DNA from: Sanderia malayensis
Taxonomy: Eukaryota; Cnidaria; Scyphozoa; Semaeostomeae; Pelagiidae
Assembly: GCA_013076295.1 (NCBI GenBank)
Contig: RQOL01000535.1
Coordinates: forward strand, 1 to 64,000
Direction of reading: 5' to 3'
DNA length: 64,000 nucleotides
Part shown: positions 54,478 through 64,000 of the stretch, in pieces
Position numbering within the stretch: the stretch's first letter is position 1
How the letters are laid out: the number at the start of each line of letters is the position of its first letter
The notes under the pieces: generated by a model
What the model saw: only the letters and a program-made list of their open reading frames with translations
Told to the model about the DNA's origin: nothing
The model's database searches: none
Translations under genes and position numbers: made by a program

Positions 54478-54790
54478 TATTTCCCGCTTTTTTATCTCGC
54501 GAAGGATCATGGGTATGGCAACGATGGTCCGCCATTGATGAATATCAAAAGATTGGCAACGATGGTCCACGTGTATGGATTTATTTCATTTCAATTTGTT
54601 TTCATTTTAACAGCAAAAAATATTTATAAAACAATAAAAATGATTTATGTGGAAACAAAACTAAACAAAATAAAAAAACCGAATTAGAAACAAAGATAAA
54701 ATCAAAAAAGAAAAACAAATTAAAATAAAACAAAAGTAAAACTAAATAAATGAGCAAAACACACGGTGGCAACCATGGGTCACCATACTA
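54478..54790 (+). repeat. Dispersed repeat, copy 2
   Basis: Inverted counterpart of 41783-42062. An (ATT)n microsatellite (54440-54475) precedes it. The open frame across it is shared with the other copy's complement and looks non-coding. Confidence 0.85.
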
Positions 54791-55054
54791 TTGTGATGTT
54801 TTGGCTTATTGTTTTCAATTTTGACTGACACTTAGATAAACGGAACTATGACAGGAACAATGGGTTGTAAAAAAGAGAAAGAATGTTGCTTGTTGTTTGT
54901 TGGCACTTGGCTTTGCTTTGAACTTTGAAATTTGCTTCCTTTTAAGTCAAGTCATGTCGTGATACTATTATATAACATCAATTGATAGCCATTTAGTCTA
55001 CTTTTAGAGCAATGGTAGTCAATTCATAACGGTAGGGGATAATATGGGTTCAAA

Positions 55055-55360
55055 GTGATATCTATTCTTCAGAGCTGCTCGAAACTAATATATGACATTA
55101 ACAATGGTAATCAAAGTCCAATTTTTGACAATTTTTTTGAAACAACATCCTCTCGTCATGGCTATCAAACACGCCAATCTGCAAATAAACAACTTTCTTT
55201 CCCTATAATTCGAACGAACTACAAAAAGCGATTCTTTACATATAATGGTATAAAAATTTGGAATAATATACCCCTTCAAATAAGAGAACAAAAAAGCAAA
55301 AACCTGTTTTGCAAATATTTCAAAAAGTCATTATTACATAACAATGATGAAACTTCTTGA
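55055..55360 (+). pseudogene. Non-LTR retrotransposon RT C-terminus
   Basis: The frame reads SSRHGYQTRQSANKQLSFPI, then YKKRFFTYNGIKIWNNIPLQ and LFCKYFKKSLL. H-x-Y-x-T-R, F-x-Y-x-G-x-K-x-W-N-x-I-P and FKxxLKxxLL are the closing signature of Jockey/CR1-group ORF2 proteins. Everything upstream is lost (5' truncation). About 400 bp of 3' UTR follow, ending in a gaatttgaatttgaatttga tail at 55755-55774, as many CR1-like elements end in short tandem repeats. Confidence 0.8.
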
Positions 55361-55943
55361 AATGAAAAACAAGCGTTTCACTCATGCCTCCCCTTTCCCA
55401 TTTTATTCCCCCCTTATTTTCCTTTTTATATTATATTATATTATTCTATTAACTTTTCATTTAAATTTCCTTTCTTTCTAAACAATTCTTTTTTTCAAAT
55501 TCTGAAATAAAATATATAACTAAAAATTTATGAACGCACTTTATATTGTAGCTTTGCTGTTTTTGTATTATGTATGCGTAATGCACTAACTCACTCAAGT
55601 ATATGCTCTAAATAGGGCGCTGAGCTCGAAAACCGTTTCGGTTCTTTCAGCGTCCTAAGCAACTTTCTTGTTTAACCTTTATGTAAATTAACAAGTAGCT
55701 TATATATCATAAAAAGTATCAGTATTTAAATTGTAAATTGTTGCTGAATTATATGAATTTGAATTTGAATTTGAGCTGATCTTGGTTCATCATATTAATG
55801 GGCATTTGCCAGTCAAAATGGTGATTAAATTTCGAATTTAATCAGAGTTAGGCCACATGTACACGAGCTACTTTTCTAAATATTTGGAGGGATTAACGAG
55901 TTAGCACCTTTCTTTTCCCGTGTACATGGTCTTTTTTAGAAAT

Positions 55944-56307
55944 GGCTATCTGTAAAAGGGGGAACGGGGAATCATGGAACCGGGACCGCGGAAGGGAGAA
56001 AAGGGGGAATATGACGTCACACGATGTCGTATGACGTCACATTCCCCCTTTTTCAAATCTGTAAAAGGGGGAATCTGTAAAAGGGGGAATCTGTAAAAGG
56101 GGGAATCTGTAAAAGGGGGAATCTGTAAAAGGGGCAATCTGTAAAAAGGGGAATCTGTAAAAAGGGGAATCTGTAAAAGGGGGAATAGTTTGCAATTAAC
56201 TCAAAAATGACGCACTATTAATGTGGCTTTATAATTTATTTGTACAGTGCTTTTGTCGTATATTAAGTCATACGTTCTTATCCCTTAAACTGGAAATACA
56301 CTGAAAC
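55944..56307. repeat. Left TIR of the kinase-MULE with 16-bp tandem array
   Basis: The array ctgtaaaagggggaat repeats about eight times at 56058-56187. It is preceded by the octamer pair and followed by about 120 bp of unique TIR sequence shared with the right end. Confidence 0.9.
56012..56039. promoter_or_regulatory. Paired CRE octamers in the left TIR
   Basis: Perfect palindromic tgacgtca octamers at 56012-56019 and 56032-56039 are 20 bp apart, two helical turns. This is the consensus CREB/ATF site (family knowledge). The right TIR has the same arrangement at 63964-63971 and 63984-63991. The whole 28-bp block is nearly palindromic, so it could also serve as a transposase binding site. Confidence 0.7.
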
Positions 56308-56420
56308 ATCAACAAAACATGTAAAATTGGATTAATATAAAAAAAGTGGAAATGCGCACATTGGCAACCGAACTTTAACTGAAGAGAATGATGAAAAACA
56401 ATTATGTAAATATTGCAAAG

Positions 56421-57374
56421 TTATAAATGGAAAATCAACCCAAATTCGGAAGAAAGTCGTTGCAAATGTGCCTCCTGAAAGTAGGCGATGAATTCTGGAG
56501 GGATCTCCAGAAAACCAGGATTGAAAAACATATATTTTGCTAGGATGCATCTTAGTCGCAAATGAAAATGTACATTTTGGGCTTCAGATGTAAACACCAT
56601 GTTTCCTGTAGCTCTGTCTCGATACTGTCGCATGTCCTGGTATACAACCACGAGATCCTCTGGAGCTTGGGTAGGGGGGTTTATTATATCCCCACGACAA
56701 CCGTAGCATTTTGATATACGAGTACCTGCAACCCATTTCAATGAAAAGCGGTTACCTTTTCCAGGAAGGGCAAGGCTAGGGTGCAGTGAAGCAGGCGGCA
56801 ACACATGTTGTATTGGGTGGCACGCGCTTACAGGAGGTGTCTGAACATGAGCACTGTGTGTCTGCAAAGGCATCTTATCTTTGTGGATGTCCACCATATC
56901 TTCAATTGATTTGCGCTTGTTGTTGGACCGTTTGCGATTGGAGGGCTTTTTTCCAGCTGTTTTTGGCCCACCTACAAGAGCTAGATCGACCAGGCTTTTT
57001 TTCTTTTTTGATCTTTTGAACCAATTTATGAAACTATGAATAGTACCGTTTGCCTGTGCTGCTGCTAATGTATGCTCACAGATCTGAAGGAAATACATAA
57101 CATCTTGTTATTGCCAGGAAACCTTTGTGAATCGTGGATAGCTATAAAAGTGTCTAGAATTAGTATGCCCTACCTTTGTACTGTAATGAATACAGGTTTT
57201 CTCGTATGTAAATGAGCCACCTTTGCCGGGTATTACACTGTAAAGCTTATTGTTGGCTGCTACGACACTAAATGCACCATTTGTCGCACCTGGCTGTGGG
57301 AACACGTGTTTGGGTTGCCGCAGAAGATCTGATGCTTTGTCCCACATTGACTCCAGAATCGCCGGTGTAATTAC
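56421..57374 (-). CDS. Exons 7-8: SWIM-like finger and C-terminal domain
   Basis: Exon 7 (57374-57174) ends KTCIHYSTK and exon 8 (57083-56421) begins ICEHTLAAAQANG. Joined, they form C-x-H...C-x-H, a SWIM-like zinc finger split by an intron, in the usual MULE place. Next come a Lys/Arg-rich segment (KKPSNRKRSNNKRKS) and a domain with SKCYGCRGDIINPP and FHLRLRCILAK, seen at the end of related marine invertebrate MULE proteins. Stop at 56421. Confidence 0.85.
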
Positions 57375-60300
57375 CTATATAATAAAGCAAACACATTTAT
57401 ATTTGCAGTGAGCATAAAGCAGAAAATAACGTCACCGATGTCATATGAAAACTTGTTTTGCAAACGAATCGCTCTGCAAGGAATAACGTTTAAGTTCTGC
57501 GTATCCATCACTGTTATCACAGAATGTATATATGAATTTGTATACTTGTGCTGGGCACTTGTCTCGGTTAGCAACATACATACATAATTACCTTAATACC
57601 ACTTTGTACTGCAGATATTGACAATTTTCTGTTTCGGTGATTTGCATCGTCATCATCATCATGATCATCAACACCATCATCGTCGCTGTCCTTCTCCTGT
57701 AGCTCACGCCGTGCGTTGTCCATTCCAGCATTGCGAAACTTCACAGCCTGTGCCATTTTTTGATCGTATGTCATTTTCTCCCATCTTCGATCGTCAATTT
57801 CTAGGTGTGAGTATTGATCCCTCACTTTGTAAGGTCCCTTGCCAAATACTGCACGATCTTCGTTGCGGGATTGGCCCTCGATCATATCCTGGATATGTTC
57901 GATGAATTTCTGTGGGTCTTGAGGATCATAGTGCAGCGATTTCTTTATCACCTGGTTTGCTGCCTCGTTGTCGTTTGTTGTGTACTGGTCTGGCGGATTT
58001 CCTAGCCCAGCTTCGATGCGGACCGGCTTCAAAAGGAAATCCTTTATGTCTTCTGCCTGTAAAAGTATAGCAAAGAAATGACAATATAATACAAAAATAA
58101 TAACATTCTACCTCCTGGATCAAAGTCTATAATATCTAGCACCATATGTGAATTTCTAAATAAAATACAATGCATTTGCTAGACCGTACCTTTTCTTTTG
58201 TAAACCAAGCATGGAAAGATTGACCTGGAAGTTTTCTACATGGATCGCATTTTTCCTTTTCGACCCAATCAACCTGCAATGCCTTCAGTTTGGTGTCAAA
58301 TTCAATTCCATCATCACAGTCCACTAATCCATAGAACTTTGTATGCTCTTCTTGCTTGCCAAATATATCATTCATAACGGCTTTTTTGAAGCTTGTGCCA
58401 AGACCTCTTCGCGTAATCTCTCGTTCGATGTTACCTAGCGCAGAAAACATTTCAGTAATGCTGATACCAGATACAATGATGAAATCAAGATGGGTAAACT
58501 GTTCATCTACATAGGGGTACAGAAAAGTACTTTTGAAATATTCACCTTTGAAATGAATGAAACATCGCAAGAAAATTGCAAAGGGAAAATTTCTTTTGCA
58601 GCCATCCATTATTGCCTTTTCACCGTCCGTACCACAAGCTATAATTGCTTCCAACGCTGGGTTTTCCAAGACAATGCGATGAGCGAATCTAGAATACGTT
58701 CTCCAATCTTTGCGCTGATGCATTAACACAGGGCCAATGAACATTGGTGGCTTGTTGGTATCACGTTTCATTAAGCGGAGATTTCTGTATGTTGTAACGG
58801 TGAGACTGATATTCTCTTTGAATATGTTGAACGTTGGGTCGATACCATACACGCAGAATTCTCTTGGATCGGTACAGAACTTTTCTATATCTTGCAACTG
58901 CCGATCGGTAGCCAGAACAACAAACAGCTCTGGGTGTGCGCTACATTCTCTTATAAATGACCCACCCTTTCCCGACAAACTCTCTCTTTTTGCTTTCTCC
59001 AGCAGCGACCAGAATTCGTCGCACAATACCTTTTCATTGCCATTCTGTTTGCCTGTACTTGTTGAGCTGCTAGCAGATCTTCTTGCATTGTAGAGATCAC
59101 TACGTCCACGTGGTAACTCTCCCAGACTTCTAGCTCCCAGTACGTCTCCTGAGGATAGATACACCTTGTCAAACTCACCACTTGCGCTACTTTGTTTCTT
59201 TGACTTTGAATCTCGCAGCTTGTCTCTTACACCTGGAAATACGCGGATATACTGTCTCCCGCTTTTGCTATTGCCATGAGGTTTTATTGCTGTTATCTCG
59301 TGTTCCTCTCCTTTAAATCGATATTCTAAAAATATGTACTCCCCACATTTCTCTGTTGCATCTGGAATGATGATTTAGAAGAGCAATTCAAGCAAACAAC
59401 ACAATTAACCTAGCAATATGGTTTATATATGCACGATGAAATATACAACCATAACACCAACCTTGCATGATGGAAATTGTCTTGCGGATGCTGCAATCCG
59501 ATTTGTTTTTATAATAAATCCTCTTCATTCGCCATACACCTTGCTTTCCGAACTCTGATTTTGTCACTGGGGTAACCGTGGCAGGCTTCTCGTCAATCAT
59601 GTCCACATGGTAATAGCGCTTTGGTGAGCCTGTATGCTTCCATGCTCCCATGTCATCGCATTTCAAATCTTCCCAGTTGGTAAAGCAGGAATATTCAGCG
59701 AGAAAAGATACGTTGTGAGACACATTAATCGGTGGTGCAACACACAGGGATTCCCTTGTGTAAGTCGACAGCATGATTTTTGCAATGTCCGCAAATTCGT
59801 ATGGTTCTTTTCGCCATGAAAAAACTGGTGTGCGTGTATCGCCTTTATAAGCCTCTCCATCAGGCTGCAGTGACGTATTTTCCTTTCCAGTAGAATGTTC
59901 TTCTCTGAAACACAATTTAAGCAATATAGATATGTAAGTATCCCAGAGCAATGCTCAGCATTGAAACGATAGAAGAAAAGTTGAAAGAAAACTTGTGCAA
60001 CAAAAAAAACTAATGCACCCAAGCTTACCGCTCATTTGTGCTTCGCCCTGAGAGAGTCGAGCCAAGGGAAATTACGCTGCTGGCACTGTTACTGGATTCT
60101 ACATGTCTGCTTGAGTAAATATTATCATCAAATGCTGATTGTTGGTGCAGAAGACTTGAATCTTGTGAATTAGGCTATCAGAGAATAATAATACATGACA
60201 ATGACTTTACGACTAGAGAGCACAGCTTGGAGTATATTGGAAATTATCCCGTCCCCATTCTTACCTCGATGATGGGCTTACGAAGTTGATGAATTGGTTC

Positions 60301-62387
60301 ATCGGCAATGCTGCAAAAGGCTGACGAAGCATCATGATTGTCTATCACACCCTCAGTCTATAACAAACATAAATAGTAGTTTGCAATCTGGAGACGCATT
60401 TCTCATTCGGATGCGCCGCAACGAAAAAGCCAGCTACAAACAAGGTATTGGAAGCATATAAATTGTGTCTGATACTTACTTCAACAGTCAGATTAATGAG
60501 GCAGGACTCAACAACAAAGGGATTGTATGGTTGCTTTTCTGCATTTTCGGAAACAATTGATGTGGACACTATGGCAAGCGATTGTGCAGTTTCAGCTGAT
60601 ATTCCACTGTTTGCTGCCCTTGACCATATCCATAGACAAACTGCAGTCGGTGTCTTGACATCTTCACAGTCATAAACTTTCACTTGAGCGTTGCCATCTC
60701 CATCACATAATTTGGGCACCGCATGGGTGTCGACCGAAAAAACAATACGCCCCGCCTTACCTATGATGATACTGTATGGTTCAAATGTGTAAATAGAAAG
60801 AAAAGAGTATTTTTCTTTCATTAGACAATTCAAAGAGTTCATCAAATTCTTTCGCCCTTTTGCACTTAACAAAGGATCAATGAATGGCATTTCTTCTGAT
60901 AGTTCAGTACCTGCTTCCAAATATCCATGCTTGGCCATAATTACCTTTGCCTCCGATGGTGTATATATTTGATCTCTATCGCGTAGCGGGTTTATAATTC
61001 CAGGAAAGTCGTTTATAATGACATGTGTCAAATCAGCAATTTTAGACCCAATCGTAGAGAGATTTGCACCTTCATTTATCTCCATTGTAAAATTCCTCAA
61101 TTCATCGCACAATTTTAAGGCCAGGAAAACACACGCATTTGTGCCATCCTTAGTGACATCGATGTTTCCAGGAAGATGCAGGCCTTGCTGGAATTGCTTT
61201 GCCGATTCTTCACATACCATTTCGAATGCACTGCCTTGATGTATCTTTAAATTGAAAGTTGCAGAAGTTGACTTTCTCTTAAGTTCCTTTAGAGCTCCAA
61301 CAGCACTCTCTACAGATGTTATTCGCTCATCCTGGTCATATGATGTTAGTCTTTCTGATAGATTTACTAACGGCCACCAAGCTGTAGCATGCAGCTTTTC
61401 ATACTTTGTTGATAGCGACGGGCGCTGTTGTTTTGATACTAGATCTTCAAGAGCTTCCCTGATGTTGTCGTTGGTGCACTTTAAAAAAGCGTCATGAAAT
61501 GGATACGGCTGGTTCGCATTAGTGACAACAAAAATGCACATGCCAACTGCCCACATATCAGCTGCTTTCAATGTCTCCATGTCTGCTAATGCGGGTCTCA
61601 AATTTTTCAGCAATATTTCAGGTGCCATGTACACCGGACTGCCTCGATCTATTTGTGCAACCTTCGATACCAATACTGTCTGAGTTTGAACAAGCCGCGA
61701 TCTGCTCTCACCAAAGTCACTTAATTTGCATATTACGGGCTGTGTCTCTGATATCCATTTGGCAAGGAACGAGGTCTTATCTTCGCTAAATATATGCTGA
61801 TTACTCACCAAAATATTCGCTGGTTTCAAATCACGATGAATGATATCACGTTCGTGGATATAAAGCATTCCGTTCAGGATATCGTTAACTATAAAATCTG
61901 TAACATGTTCAAAGCCGGCAAAGTCATATACCTCGTTTATATGAGACAGAAACATGGATAGCGAGCTGACGTTCGTCTCGTCTTCAAAGGCAGCAAAAGA
62001 AAAATTAACATACTCTTGCATGATAGCAAATGGACTCCAACACACTGCCTTAAATTCAGCTATGTTGTCATGCCCCTTTAGGCTATTAAGCAATTTCACT
62101 TCCTTTATGAATTCCTTTGTATTTTCTTCGCCGCACAAAGGCTGTTTGAGCACAACATGATTTTCTTTGTATTTCGCCAACATAACGAAACCAAAGCTTC
62201 CAGTGCCGATAGTACTGATAAGGTTGACTTCATTCCAATTAAATTTCTGTACGCCGTCAAGACCATCAAGCACTTTGTGCTTTGGCTTCGGAAGACTTCT
62301 CTCTGCCATTGCAAGAAAGACGTTGAATGAACTCAGAGCGGTTGTGTGTCGACTAATATCCTGCCTCAAAATTTTAGTCTTTGTCAC
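56421..62387 (-). CDS. Protein kinase-MULE transposase fusion, eight exons
   Basis: Exons (minus strand): 62387-60480, 60357-60265, 60174-60029, 59904-59462, 59361-58190, 58056-57592, 57374-57174, 57083-56421. Every intron is GT-AG, starting for example gtaagtatc, gtaagaatg, gtaagcttg and gtacgg, and all seven junctions keep frame, giving about 1,696 residues. ATG 62309 (MAERSLPKPK, residue 27) is an alternative start. Order: kinase (about 50-370), possible Cys/His hydrolase-like segment (about 395-585), Ser-rich linker (630-720), MULE N-terminal DNA-binding region (about 740-925), DDE core (D1038, D1109, E1285), SWIM-like finger (about 1470-1485), basic region and Cys-containing C-terminal domain. 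No stop or frameshift is present, so the gene may be functional. The fusion is read directly from sequence; only cDNA would prove a single transcript. Confidence 0.85.
57592..58056 (-). CDS. Exon 6: MULE core with catalytic Glu
   Basis: After acceptor tacttttacag the frame reads AEDIKDFLLKPVRIEAGLGN, then the TNDNEAANQ box, QDPQKFIEHIQDMIEGQSRN and an Asp-rich patch (DSDDDGVDDHDDDDDANH). Both ends are phase 0. Confidence 0.88.
58190..59361 (-). CDS. Exon 5: MULE transposase catalytic core
   Basis: It carries VYGIDPTFNIFKENISLTVT (first Asp, residue 1038 of the fusion), PPMFIGPVLMHQRKDWRTYS and AIIACGTDGEKAIMDGCKRN (second Asp, 1109), followed by FLRCFIHFKG, the C-x-x-H found after it in MULEs. 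The third residue is in exon 6 (YTTNDNEAANQVIKKSL, Glu1285). Donor aaaag|gtacgg at 58189. Confidence 0.9.
59462..59904 (-). CDS. Exon 4: MULE N-terminal region
   Basis: This starts in phase 2 after tgtgtttcag and reads REEHSTGKENTSLQPDGEAY, then CFTNWEDLKCDDMGAWKHTG and GVWRMKRIYYKNKSDCSIRK. With exon 5's EYIFLEYRFKGEEHEITAIK and KPHGNSKSGRQYIR it forms the conserved block, with G-E-E-H and K-P-H-G-N-S, that opens many cnidarian and sponge MULE proteins and is thought to bind DNA. The native N-terminus of an ordinary MULE would lie about here, so exons 1-3 are the addition. Confidence 0.8.
60480..62387 (-). CDS. Exon 1: complete protein kinase domain plus C-terminal extension
   Basis: Kinase elements in order: Gly loop GTGSFG (61-66), VVLKQ with Lys81, helix-C Glu96 (FIKEVKLL), catalytic loop IIHRDLKPANIL (His184, Asp186, Asn191), DFG at 224-226 (KLSDFGESRS), activation segment with APE at 255-257 (PVYMAPEIL), and the DMWAVGMCIF subdomain IX. 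HRDLKPAN and GSPVYMAPE point to Ser/Thr specificity, and nothing essential is missing. From about 385 the exon continues with NIDVTKDGTNACVFLALKLC and IVFSVDTHAVP. A Cys in an NAC box and a His in a DTH box recall papain-fold cysteine peptidases or deubiquitinases, but I could not place the third residue. The exon ends at a strong donor (gaa|gtaagtatc). Confidence 0.88.
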
Positions 62388-63679
62388 ATCTTATGCCCTT
62401 GCGGTATTTGGCATGGTACCTCTATTTTGAAAATAATACTTCACCTGCCAAACCCATCGCCAGGGTTGTCAGATTGAAATCTTCAAAACTCCCAAGTCGA
62501 GGCTCAAAAAATCCAGATATCCATTGTTTTAAAAATAAAATTCCCAAGGTTCTATTTTTCTATGGAACTGACGTCATTCATGCGAAATAGCAAAGATCAC
62601 CGATTAAGTGTGAGAACCGAACAAGACTTACACAATTAAAATTACGACACATTAAAATTAGCACTTCATAACATCCTGATATTTCAATTTTTTGCCTTTC
62701 GGAATTCGGTATCGATGTTCACAATTTACCAGCTGGTTAGTCAAAAAATTGGCTAATCATTGTTGTTCCACAATCACGAAACAATACATAATTTTCTGAA
62801 ATCGCAGACTGTTGGGGCTCAGAACTGTTCAGAGAGTGCACGCAGGCTAACAAAACCCTGGGCTGTCAGACATAAAAGCTGACAGAAAGATAATAACACA
62901 GCTGTGAGCTGAACGAGCACGTTTTGTGAACATAACATGTAACCACCATACAAGATGAACAACTAACAACTGACCAAAAATATTTCTAGAAGTCTATCTG
63001 GATGTATTGAAAATAAATGTATCTCACTTTGTAATGGTTTCTATAATTAGAAATTCTAAAAGTAAACATGAAACCAAAGAACGCACTGGGTCAAATAGCT
63101 GGTTTCCAGTCACATCACTACTCATTTGATGTATTGTTCATCAACCGTATAGGATCCTTTGTATTTTTAAACTTGCGTTTATATATGAGACAAATATGAA
63201 ATAATTCCACACTACTGGTATAGTGCTATTTCACTTCAGGAGAGGTGAAACTTCACCTGGGTAAAACTTCATTGGAAAGTTGGCAAGCGGCAGATTAATG
63301 ATTGAGGATAAAATGTAGCATGTGTATAATAAACAGGGCGCTAATTGCAAAAGTATGCGCTTCGGTAAGAAAAGGAAATAGCAAGTAACGTGAGGAAAAA
63401 GTCTCTCAGATGCTAAGATACCAACGTCAATATATTCGCGTTGAAAAAATCAGCACTCTGGTTGTCCGTGTATATGCTTTCCTTTGGAAGGTTTGCCTTG
63501 TTTGCTTCACATACCATGACGAAAGAGACATTTCAATATTGTTTTTATATAGATTTGTTTGCTGCTGTTGCTATTATTGTGTTATTGTGCTGTCGTTTAG
63601 AAATGCACCTCATATGAGTTTGTGCTTAAGCTTAAATGATGACAGTGATGAAAATTCGAGATTAACATGTTTTGTTATT

Positions 63680-64000
63680 GTTTCAGTGTATTTCCAGTTT
63701 AAGGGATAAGAACGCATGACTTAATATACGACAAAAGCACTGTACAAATAAATTATAAAGCCACATTAATAGTGCGTCATTTTTGAGTTAATTGCAAACT
63801 ATTCCCCCTTTTACAGATTCCCCTTTTTACAGATTGCCCCTTTTACAGATTCCCCCTTTTACAGATTCCCCCTTTTACAGATTCCCCCTTTTACAGATTC
63901 CCCCTTTTACAGATTCCCCCTTTTACAGATTCCCCCTTTTACAGATTTGAAAAAGGGGGAATATGACGTCACACGACATCGTGTGACGTCATTCCCCGTT
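63680..64000. repeat. Right TIR of the kinase-MULE (cut by window end)
   Basis: Complement of the left TIR, with about nine cccccttttacagatt units at 63803-63945 and the paired tgacgtca octamers at 63964-63971 and 63984-63991. The 1.1 kb between the gene start and this TIR (62590-63679) has no coding frame and probably holds the promoter; it is the part kept by the derivative at 38257-39781. Confidence 0.9.

Larger units (their letters stand above)
55944..64000 (-). mobile_element. MULE transposon encoding a kinase-transposase fusion
   Basis: Left terminus ggctatctgtaaaaggggga at 55944. Left TIR to about 56307 (tggaaatacactgaaac), matched by the complement from 63680 to the window end. Both TIRs contain 8-9 tandem copies of the 16-bp unit tctgtaaaagggggaa, a shared unique core (atagtttgcaattaactcaa) and a pair of tgacgtca octamers. 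The right tip probably lies just outside the window (the sequence stops in attccccgtt, matching aacggggaa of the left tip). It encodes one eight-exon gene on the minus strand. A deletion derivative is at 38257-39781. Confidence 0.9.

Noticed and set aside
54393..54629. 78-codon ORF in the dispersed repeat
   Set aside because: It matches non-coding repeat DNA shared with 41888-42271 and begins in a microsatellite.
56059..56187. CRISPR-like or minisatellite locus of its own
   Set aside because: The 16-bp repeats occur at both ends of the MULE and in its derivative, so they are subterminal repeats of the transposon.
62167..62430. Plus-strand ORFs across the kinase exon (also 61252-61497, 60448-60675)
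   Set aside because: They are antisense to a complete kinase with conserved motifs.

Overview
This is a eukaryotic, almost certainly metazoan, genomic window made nearly entirely of mobile elements. The evidence for a eukaryote is GT-AG introns that keep reading frame, LTR retrotransposons of three superfamilies (BEL/Pao, Ty3/Gypsy, Ty1/Copia), non-LTR retrotransposon ends, DNA transposons (hAT, Tigger/pogo-like, Merlin/IS1595-like, MULE) and TATA-containing promoters. The mix (BEL/Pao with CsRn1-like Gypsy, MULE proteins with a SWIM finger, Merlin, Polinton/adintovirus-like remnants, many MITEs) suits a marine invertebrate such as a cnidarian, sponge or mollusc. The species cannot be fixed from sequence alone, and I see no ordinary single-copy host gene.

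Layout. 1-10257: two near-identical 1.4 kb hAT-type elements in inverted orientation enclose a minus-strand cluster of small genes resembling a Polinton/adintovirus fragment (two very basic core-like proteins and a Bcl-2-like protein), a plus-strand 228-codon gene behind a textbook heat-shock promoter within 345-bp direct repeats, and two TA-flanked palindromic MITEs. 8475-13750: a decayed Ty3/Gypsy element (integrase tail, RT/RNase H, protease, gag) split by a hAT and a Tigger-like MITE. 13785-16370: a decayed BEL/Pao element. 16860-18950: two inverted-repeat elements, one a probable MULE remnant. 18950-30180: an integrase-type transposase gene (frameshifted, with intron) split by a full-length BEL/Pao retrotransposon (20357-30084), itself split by a hAT transposon (21893-25220) with a perfect 8-bp target duplication. 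30189-36020: non-LTR tails and a 5'-truncated Copia element. 35916-38090: a 2.2 kb long-TIR element. 38257-39781: a deletion derivative of a MULE whose coding copy ends the window. 41783-44490: dispersed repeats and an 80-bp satellite. 45113-53665: a Merlin transposase fragment, a young Gypsy element with identical LTRs, and an alpha-kinase gene fragment split by a BEL/Pao 5' end. 53825-55770: a second copy of the integrase-type gene's first exon and a LINE tail.

55944-64000 is the most striking object: a MULE with long TIRs full of 16-bp tandem repeats and paired CRE octamers. It encodes one eight-exon minus-strand gene. I followed all seven introns, and every one preserves frame. The predicted product (about 1,696 residues) joins a complete Ser/Thr-type protein kinase and a possible Cys/His-hydrolase-like segment to a complete MULE transposase (DNA-binding domain, DDE core, SWIM-like finger). 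A 1.5 kb non-coding relative in the same window keeps the TIRs and the presumed promoter end, as expected for a non-autonomous partner.
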